From contig NW_026947492.1 in assembly GCF_034190915.1 (NCBI RefSeq), positions 15,320,001 through 15,384,000 of the forward strand: a stretch of 64,000 bases of DNA, in the 5' to 3' direction. The notes under the pieces were generated by a model. It did no database searches. It was not told where the DNA came from and saw nothing but the letters and a program-made list of their open reading frames with translations. Made by a program: the position numbers and the translations under genes. The stretch's first letter is position 1. Each line of letters begins with the position of its first letter. This DNA is from Cavia porcellus. Its lineage: Eukaryota > Chordata > Mammalia > Rodentia > Caviidae. Shown one piece after another: positions 56,839 to 64,000 of this stretch.

Positions 56839-59800
56839 CCCCCCAAACTCCTCTGGTTACAGTATCTAGTGGACTATAAAGCTCCAAGGGTGGGACACAC
56901 TGTCCCCGCCGCATGCCTGGCACACGACAGACACTCACTTCATATGTGATGAATGCAGAGAACACTGACTGAGGTTTTAAAAGTCTGTCTTTGGAAGCAC
57001 AGATACCATGTCGTATTAACCTTTGTATATTCACTTGGCCAGCAAATGGTACGGTGGGCAAATGAAGAAAAACATATTGCTTGCATTTTGAGTAAAACAC
57101 AATACTCTTAGTGGTTTCAAAAGAAATGGAACCACAAAAAATATTCAAGTTTCCCTGGAGATAATCCAAATGCAAGTCACATAAAATTGGGCATTTGAAA
57201 AAGAAATTGTTTTCCTCTGGGCACTGAATCAACTTTTATAAACATAAAAGCAGACATTAAATAATATGATGCAACTATAGTCATGATTCGTTACACAAAA
57301 CTGCTCAGCACCTTCCCTTTCTACCTACGTTCTGTCACTGCAAGGCAGGCGTGCAAGGCACTATGGTCTTAAAAGTCCAAGAACCAATACCCACGAACTA
57401 GACTGGAACCCCTCACTGTTTTCATGTTGCACCAGACTGAGGTCTTTTTGGTTACTAAATGATAAGGTTTTCTTAGAAGAAAACCATGACTAGATTCAAA
57501 TTATTACTTCTAGAAGACATTGATATCCTTCCTAAAGACTCCTAATACAGAAATTTGAACATGTTGCTCGCTGGGGCCAACTAGGACCTTTCAATAGCTC
57601 CTCCCGCTGTTCTGGAATAGAACTGTCAACTGCTCTTTTCCAAAGCTGTTGATTTTTGTACTATATATACAGTTGTTCATCTATGCTGCTATGTAGCAGT
57701 CAGGAGCTCCAGACCACTGGCTATGAATGCGAATGCTTGTTTATTACCCATGTGACATACTCTCCTAAGCCTGTCATCCTTGAAACATGGCTAACACTGC
57801 TGTAGCACATGGATACTAAGGAACTGCAGACACAAAGCCCTCAGTATAGAATCTGGCAAGGTAGCTGCTCAATATATTTTCTTTTCCTTTCCAACTCTTT
57901 GAAATCTTGTTGAGAAAGGGAGACTTAAATGATAAACAGTCACTGTTTTTGGCTTTGCAATTAACATTACCTGTCAGGCTACCCCATCACTTGGTTTGGG
58001 TGGATTTTTTCTGCTTTGTTTGAGGCTCCCTTGCACAGAATACATGAGGAAGGATGACACCCCACTTGTTGAACCACAGGAATCTAAGATGCAGGATTTC
58101 CACTGCAGACGAAGTCACAGACAAAAAAGAAATAATCCTGGAAGTCATACTTGGTGTAGACACAGTATAGTGTCTGTCTGACCTCTGTGAGCCATGTCCA
58201 GGCAAGGATATATTCCCTGTGTCTGCTACTTTGTTGTGTAGTTTGCGCAAGAGCAGTTCGATAAACCTGTACTGAATTTAAGTAAGACTTCTTTATTTCT
58301 CTTCCCCTAACTTGGATACAGAAGCACTAAGATTCAGAAAATGATGGATTCCAGGGATTCTGGGAAATAAAGCTTTCTCAGGAATAGCTGGAAGAATTTG
58401 TCATTAGCCTTTCTTTCAGTTTCTTGGGAGATTCAGGTGGCATCTTAATAAATCTTACCCTGTGTTACTGGGTTGCAGAACACCAGTAAAGACAAACTCT
58501 TTACAGGGTTGGAGGGCAGGAGATGGGGGTTCATCCAATCCACAAACATCTACTAAGCCTCCACTCTGTGTGCCCCACTATTTCAGGTGCTGGGCAGATA
58601 TAAAGATTAAAAAAGCTCGGTAAGAAATTTATTTTTAAAGTCTGAAAAAATTTGGGAATTCACAGCAAAAACCTCCAAAATGGGTATAATTTATATGTTC
58701 AAAGTAAGAAACCTATCAAGAGAATTAACAAAACCAAAGGGGAAATTCATCAGTTCCTCCTCTTAAATTGGGCCTAAAGAGATGAAACATTCAGAACTAC
58801 TTTTTTAAAAAGCACACTTTTACAAAAGAATTCAGACCTCAGTGGTGTGACTACCTATAAAAGAATAGATTACTAGTTTCCAGGACAGAATTACTCACAA
58901 GGTCTTCTGATCCCCAAACTCTGCAATGTGCAATGTGGCCAAAAGCAGTGATTCTCAAAAGTGATGTGTTCAGACCAGCACCTGTACTACATGAGATCCT
59001 GTTAGAAATGTAAACTCTCCAAGAGCAGACCTACTACCCTAAACTCTAGGGGGCGGGCCCCAGCAACCTCTGTTTAACAAGCCTTACAGGCACTTCAAGA
59101 TCGTAAGCTTAAAAAAAAAGATAGTAAGCCTGAGAACTACTACCTGCGGCAAAGGAAGTAAACTGGAGGTTTATTCAGAAAGGAACCACCTTTCCTAGCC
59201 ACATTAAAGAAAAGGTTTGCTGATGACAGGACAGGAAGTCAAAACAGGGAAGTCTAGAACTATTTCATGCCTATATGAAATGAAGTGGAGACAAATGTTG
59301 CAAACATGTAACTTACCTCATCTATAAATGTAATGCCCAAGAGTCCCTCACATTGCAGGAAACCTTGTTGTGCTCCTGAACTGTGTACTGTGATACAGTT
59401 GACAGAGACAAAGGGGGTACAGCTGGAGGAAAATGAGGAAAGATTAGAAATCACAGGTTTCTAGTCCTAGGAGGAAAAATTCCCATCCTCCCTCCAACTC
59501 TGCACACTCTCTTATGATAGACAGAATTAGCAGAAAATTACCCAACAAATGGCCACGAACTCTAACTGCTCTGCTGTCACACACTTCTCACCAACAAGCC
59601 CGCTGTAGCGGTCCTACCACCTCCCTAAAGGTGCCTTCTGGATCAAGGCCCATGGGCAGTGTGAAAGAGAAGCCGGGAGGAGGAAGGAGAGATGAAGTTC
59701 TCCACTACATTCCTCACAAATTCTGAGTGTAGCTGCCCTGGGTGTAACCTGCAGTGCAGGGACAGAAAAGACCACGGTTCTAAGCCCAGTCTCTCAACAA

Positions 59801-60209
59801 GACCCAGGATACGGCACAACCCGCAGGACCAAAGTGATTCAAGAAAGTTTGGCCTAAGAGCTTCCCTTAAGGGTTTCCAGCACGAAGACCACCGAAGCCA
59901 GGTCATTAAAGGGTCTGAGATAAAGAGCACCCATTGCTCAGGAGGAAAAGCCACACTATGCTATGGGTGTATTGTGTTTTCTGATGGCACAGAAATGAAT
60001 AAACTTTTCGTTGTGCAGACAAGGCGCAGGCGGTCTACTCCTGCTGTGGAAAGGGGGACGTTGAGAAGAGGCCCCTACCCTGGCTGTTAGTAGAGGGGGA
60101 GGAATGCTGCGAGTGAAGACAGCAGTCACTGGTTGAAGGGGAAGGAAGCTCGGGATCTGTCAGAGGCAGCTGAAAAGCCACAGACCAGCAGGGCTCCCAA
60201 ACCTAGCGC

Positions 60210-60254
60210 GATCACAGGTGATATGATCACAGGTGATAAGATCGCGGGTGAGGC
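60210..60254 (+). repeat. Triple 15-bp tandem beside the CpG island
   Basis: Three units: GATCACAGGTGATAT, GATCACAGGTGATAA, GATCGCGGGTGAGGC. The first two carry an E-box CAGGTG. About 450 bp inside intron 1 from the exon 1 donor. Confidence 0.85.
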
Positions 60255-60399
60255 TGCCTGCAGGCGCTGGAGGAGAGGCTGGTTGTGGAAGGACTTGGGG
60301 CTCTCCGGGGCAGGGTGCCTGCTGGGAAGATTCGAGAGCAATTGACAGACGGGCTAAGAAAAGGCTACGGACAGCCAAGGGGGACCACTCTTCTTCCCC

Positions 60400-60870
60400 G
60401 GGTTCCGGGGAAGCAATAGGAGGGACGGACCTCCTTTCTGCAGGCCCCAGGAGGAGGCGGAGGGTGGCGGCTAGCAGGACAAGGAAGCCGGGAGCGCCAC
60501 CCGCGTCTCCGGAGGTTCTGGTTCCGGCCGCCAGGAGACGCGGAGGGCACCGCGCCGGAGCCCGTCAGCACGCCGCCGCCGCCCTCTCCTCCGGACCGCG
60601 CGAGTCCCCAGGCTCGGGGGCGGGGTCTCCGGTCCCTCCCCCTCCTCGCCCTACCCCGCGCGGTGCGCACCGGCCCGGCCCGGCCCCCCGGCACTCACCG
60701 CTGAGGCAGCTCCGGCGGCCCCTCCCCACTCTCTTCCCCACCCTCTCGGGCCCGAAACCGCGGCGTCCGATCCCAGCCGCGCGGGGCCTAACGGGTCAGA
60801 ACACGTGGGGCCTTTGCGCCCGGAACCGGAAGCGGTGGCTCGCCCCGCCCCCTGGCCGCCCTGGAGCCTT
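60400..60870 (-). promoter_or_regulatory. CpG-island promoter of ZNF202
   Basis: This is a dense run of CpG in an otherwise CpG-poor window. Seen within it: an E-box CACGTG at 60802-60807, an ETS-type CCGGAAG at 60826-60832, and a GC-box stretch GCCCCGCCCC at 60842-60851. There is no TATA box, so it looks like a housekeeping-style promoter with dispersed starts. It could fire in both directions, but I see no supported exon on the plus strand. Confidence 0.75.
60699..60860 (-). other. ZNF202: ZNF202 probable non-coding exon 1
   Basis: A strong minus-strand donor, CAGCG|GTGAGTG, lies at 60699/60698 inside the CpG island. Transcription from just upstream would give a 5'UTR exon of about 100-160 nt with no ATG, joining exon 2 at 53072 across an intron of about 7.6 kb. 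The transcription start is not visible (no TATA box), so the right edge is a guess. Human ZNF202 also has a non-coding first exon. Confidence 0.6.
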
Positions 60871-61499
60871 TCTAGGCTGTCGGAAGTTTTGTTTACTCTG
60901 TGACCCACCTGGGCCGCCTAGGGAGATTGTATCTAAAGGCCTCCCCAGGAGTCCTCTCTTCCCCTCCTCGCCCTTCCTTCGGTGAATGAATTAACGTTCT
61001 GGGCCTGCAGTTTCTACTGCAAGGTTTTCCCATTTCTTTTTTAATGTTTTTAATCCTCTACGTTTTTTTTCGATTTGGTACCTATTATTTATTTTTTCTT
61101 TGCGTGTTCCTTCCAAAAGCTTGGTAGAATAGACAGCAAATTTGGTTTTGAAAATTGGCTCTTGCATGTACTTTGTCAGGGCTTCAGGCAAATCCCTCTA
61201 CTCTCACAATTTGAATGTCTCATTTATAAAGTGAGCATCCTACTGCTATTGCTCTGGGGGTCTAAATGACACATTTTGGGGCATAGTGAAAGCTCATGAC
61301 GATAATGTTTGTAGGAAGAGACTGAAATTGGAGATTGATCACAGGCCCTGGGGCAGTTTGGCAAAGAAAGCAACTGGGGTGAACCACGTGAACGAGCTCC
61401 TACAGCCCAGAGAACACCAAGCTCAAAGACAATCTGAGCAATGGTTGCTAGGCAAAGGGGTGCCCTATGCTATAAATGCAAAACCTCCCCTCCCCACAT
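60871..61499. other. Upstream flank of ZNF202, nothing recognised
   Basis: CpG density drops sharply. Short frames only; no exon or repeat family was identified. Confidence 0.45.
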
Positions 61500-61860
61500 G
61501 AAGTTGGAGACTCTTAGTTGATTTGAAATCATCTCACTAATTACTACTCACTACCACTCCCCAAATTCTAGGAAAATGAAAGAAAACTTACCTCTCAACC
61601 TTGTATTGTTTGCCATCTCTGGACACCTGTTTTCCCTTTGTGAGGGTATATTTACATTCCTGACAGTGGCACCTCTGCGTCTGCCCACTTGGATCTCTCC
61701 CAAGTGTATTATCCTTATTTATAAAAGTTAGCCCTATTTAGAGTATGTATTTTTTTGTTCCTCAATAAACATTCCTGCTAGAAACTTTTTCTTTCTGGCT
61801 CTGAGCCCTGACTGTGGACCTCCCCAGCCCAGTCTAACCCCCAACTTTAAAATAACACAC
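61500..61860 (+). mobile_element. Possible old LTR fragment
   Basis: A promoter-to-poly(A) layout is suggested by TTATAAAAG near 61732 and CAATAAACATTCCTG near 61763, followed by a CT-rich tail resembling U5. Termini and target duplication were not found, so this is a weak call. Confidence 0.35.
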
Positions 61861-62432
61861 ATTTTGTCTACATATCTCATTTGATATTTTAAAATATTAA
61901 TATGAAGTGTATAAAGTTCATAAATATGTTGCTATAACCAATCAAAACACATAAGTGTTAAAGAAGAAAATTAGTGACATTTGTTAAAGCACAGCAAGAA
62001 ATACTTCATTCAGGATCATCACAATAGAAATAGTGCAGGACTACCACAGTGTAAAAAAATAGTTTATTTAGTTAGCTTTATGAATAAGGAGGTCAGCTAG
62101 GAAACAGATCTGAGACACAGTTATGTGGTCAGCTACACTGATAAGATTTAAAATAAGAATAAACTGAACTAGATTTGTAGGTGACTTTTTGTGAGTAATA
62201 TACATTTCAAATATGAAGTATGAAGTATTTATATAATGGAACTACAAAGGATATAATCTATATGTGGTGTGACCTGAGATCTGTCAAGACAGTTATTAGT
62301 TATCTGCTTCCTCAGTCATGGATGATTTATTGAGCAACTACTATCACACAATTTTATATATCTATAATTTACATATACACATATGTATACATGGAATTAT
62401 ATAAGGGGATTTATTAGGTAGGCTTGTGGGAT
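61861..62432. other. AT-rich intergenic DNA
   Basis: AT-rich DNA with TATATA/ACATAT runs near 62350-62400. The last 30 bp belong to an older repeat that continues after the solo LTR. Confidence 0.45.
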
Positions 62433-62941
62433 TGAGAGAATCGACTCCCCGTTTGTAATGTGACCCCCCCCCCCCCCCCGAGCTATAGAACAGAGCTATA
62501 AGGAATGTTTCACTCCCTAAACCTTTCCCAGGAGATAATCAGAGCAGGGCAGAAAGGAATGTCTCTGCTAGTCATTAACCACTAGATGTTCTGTTCTCTG
62601 TAAAGATAGAGATAAGCAAAAGAATGTACTACATAAACAGGACCAGGGGGCACCTGGCACTCTAAGGTCAACCCAAGACCCTCGGTCTCCATGGTTACTC
62701 AGCCCCAGACCCTCAAATCAGCGTTAGCCAAGTCCTGCGCCGTTCAAAATTAACCAATGCGATTTGCTTCTGTAAACTTGCTTGCCTCCTGCTTGTACCT
62801 TTAAAAACCCTACACAGATTCCCCTCGGGGCCCCTCCGCACACGTTTGCCTGAGGGACCCCATGCGCATGGAAATAAACTTTTTTCCCTCACCAAGAGTT
62901 GAGTCCTTGGGGTCTCTTTCCCTGCGGCGTCGGCCCTAACA
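62433..62941 (+). mobile_element. Solo LTR, class I (ERV1, gammaretrovirus-like)
   Basis: 509 bp running from TGAGAGAATC to GGCCCTAACA, flanked by the 4-bp duplication GGAT (62429-62432 and 62942-62945). Joining the flanks gives a continuous older repeat. It contains a CCAAT box near 62755, a TTTAAAAA TATA-like box near 62802, and AATAAA at 62873-62878 followed by a short GT-rich U5. A 16-C run (62464-62479) lies in U3. Class assignment rests on the duplication length and layout; no internal viral sequence is present. Confidence 0.78.
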
Positions 62942-62945
62942 GGAT

Positions 62946-64000
62946 CACAGCCAGATAGCCCGCAATGCCAGTCTGCACGCTATGGGGCTGAGGTCATATG
63001 GCAGAACTGTGTGACAGAGGAAAGCTCATGGCATGGCAGAGGGAAGCAGGGATGGTGAAAGGAAGATCTAGGTAGGGAGAGAGATCTTCCATGCCATGCT
63101 TCTCTTCTATACGCCCCTCTAGTCCAATGGTAGGTAGAAGGCTGTGAGCAGTGGGGAGAAGAAAGCCCTATGGAGCAGAGTGAAGTTTCTCACCCTGGAG
63201 ACAAATTTCCCTCTTTATATATGTTAGAGGAAAGCAGAGAGTATCCTAAAGGCAGCAGGGGTGGAGAAATTAAGGAGATCCAGGTAAGGAAACTTTCGTT
63301 CTTCGTTTATATGGGTGCAGTCAGAGGGTGAGAAAGGCTGGGAAGACAAAGAGAAGGAGCCTAAGAAGCAGAGTCCTTTCTGTACTTGAGTCTATTGTTC
63401 TTATTAACTTTACTACATCAACTAGGATGCTATGCCTGTTATAATCACCTTTTTCTCCCCTGTATGACAACACTGAGATTGAAAGGGGTCACAACCATCA
63501 CCATAGTCCAAAGGAATGGCCTTGAGCCAAAAAGATAGCAAATCACATTCTGAATACACTGGGAATATAGGTTCTTGCCATACCCAGAAAGACCAAGAAC
63601 CACCTATATCTAGAGGACATCCTTAAGGAACAGACATCAACTAGGAAAGTCTCAGTAAGTCGATAAAGACATCTAAGAAACCTACAAGGATAAGACAGAA
63701 GGCAAAATAATATAAAAAATAGAAAATGACAAGAGGAAGAAGTAAAATGCAATCCCCAAAACCCAGCCCACCCAGGACAAGTCTGGAGTACGAAGAGACA
63801 GAGGAAGTCAGAAACCAACCATTCGTATTATGAAATGACAGCAGAAGTGAGAAAAAAAAAAAGAAAACAAATGGAAGAGGCCATAGGAAAAAAATAATAT
63901 GTAATGTACAAAAAGAAATGAAAATCAAAATGAAAGAAATAAAAGCAGACACATAAAAAAATAGACGAGGTTAGGAAAATGATGGAAACCTTGAGTGCCC
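62946..64000. other. Intergenic, unassigned old repeat DNA
   Basis: 62946-63250 continues the element broken by the solo LTR. 63640-63985 is A-rich and may be old LINE sequence. The minus frames at 63543-63952 are hydrophobic by T-richness only. Confidence 0.4.

Larger units (their letters stand above)
53073..60698 (-). other. ZNF202: ZNF202 intron 1 (~7.6 kb) and its repeats
   Basis: Bounded by the exon 2 acceptor and the CpG-island donor. It contains a sense MIR (about 53905-54110), an ID (54131-54230), a CA repeat (55123-55149), antisense L2 remnants (about 55600-55730 and 56350-56610), a B1 (56668-56838) and an L2-like stretch (58530-58620). No other exon was recognised. Confidence 0.6.

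Noticed and set aside
59044..59055. CTCTAGGGGGCG as a third CTCF site
   Set aside because: It matches only part of the core and lacks the CCA start; too weak to list alongside the two left-hand motifs.
60233..60985. 250-codon plus-strand open frame across the CpG island
   Set aside because: GC-rich DNA rarely has stop codons. The product is low-complexity Pro/Arg/Gly with no domain, and the strand opposes the well-supported ZNF202 exon 1.
63543..63952. Hydrophobic minus-strand frames near the right edge
   Set aside because: Hydrophobicity follows from T-rich antisense of A-rich repeat DNA; no domain or conserved motif was seen.
1..64000. CRISPR arrays, operons, phage or microbial defence systems
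   Set aside because: The window is rodent nuclear DNA with introns, SINEs and LINEs. The regular repeats seen are degenerate satellites and microsatellites without spacer structure or cas-like genes.

Overview
The window is nuclear genomic DNA from a rodent. Genes have introns, and the sequence is saturated with SINEs and LINEs. The most diagnostic repeats are about 18 tRNA-Ala-derived ID-type SINEs, with an A box reading TAGCTCAG(T/C)GGCATAAG and a GTTCGATCC B box, together with monomeric B1 SINEs that end in a second 'AAGGCCAGCCTGAACTGCATAG' half. No murid B2 or B4 copies were recognised. This ID/B1 combination, with the GGTACCGA 3' end of the IDs, suits a non-murid rodent. A hystricognath such as a mole-rat is my best guess, at low confidence.

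One protein-coding gene is clear. It lies on the minus strand from about 46.9 or 48.1 kb to 60.8 kb and encodes a SCAN-KRAB-C2H2 zinc-finger repressor that I identify as ZNF202 (ZKSCAN10). All six coding exons join in frame with GT-AG introns to give 641 aa (652 aa if an upstream in-frame ATG is used), with eight intact zinc fingers. A non-coding first exon sits in a CpG island at about 60.4-60.87 kb with GC-box, ETS and E-box motifs.

The left 46 kb holds no gene I can support. It is repeat-rich intergenic DNA with old L2, MIR, L1 and MLT1-type remnants and younger ID and B1 insertions, several with target-site duplications (TSDs). At 20.0-22.35 kb a minus-strand L1 3' end has been split twice: by a processed pseudogene of ATP5PD (mitochondrial ATP synthase subunit d, 15-bp TSD) and by a solo LTR of the IAP/class II type (6-bp TSD). 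A second solo LTR, with a 4-bp TSD and an ERV1-like layout, lies at 62.4-62.9 kb upstream of the ZNF202 promoter. Two CTCF-like motifs in the same orientation lie at 36.85 and 37.5 kb, where a domain boundary could fall. In human the gene on this side of ZNF202 is SCN3B, which would be expected at or beyond the left edge; that is inference.

Structures that ordinary gene and SINE annotation does not explain include a 58-bp near-perfect inverted repeat at 41.41-41.67 kb, a diverged family of about 150-bp tandem units present at three places (one inverted), a direct duplication of about 0.3-0.4 kb at 41.87 and 43.76 kb, and a CpG-rich block at 5.74-6.55 kb in AT-rich surroundings. I saw no CRISPR array, operon, phage or microbial system.
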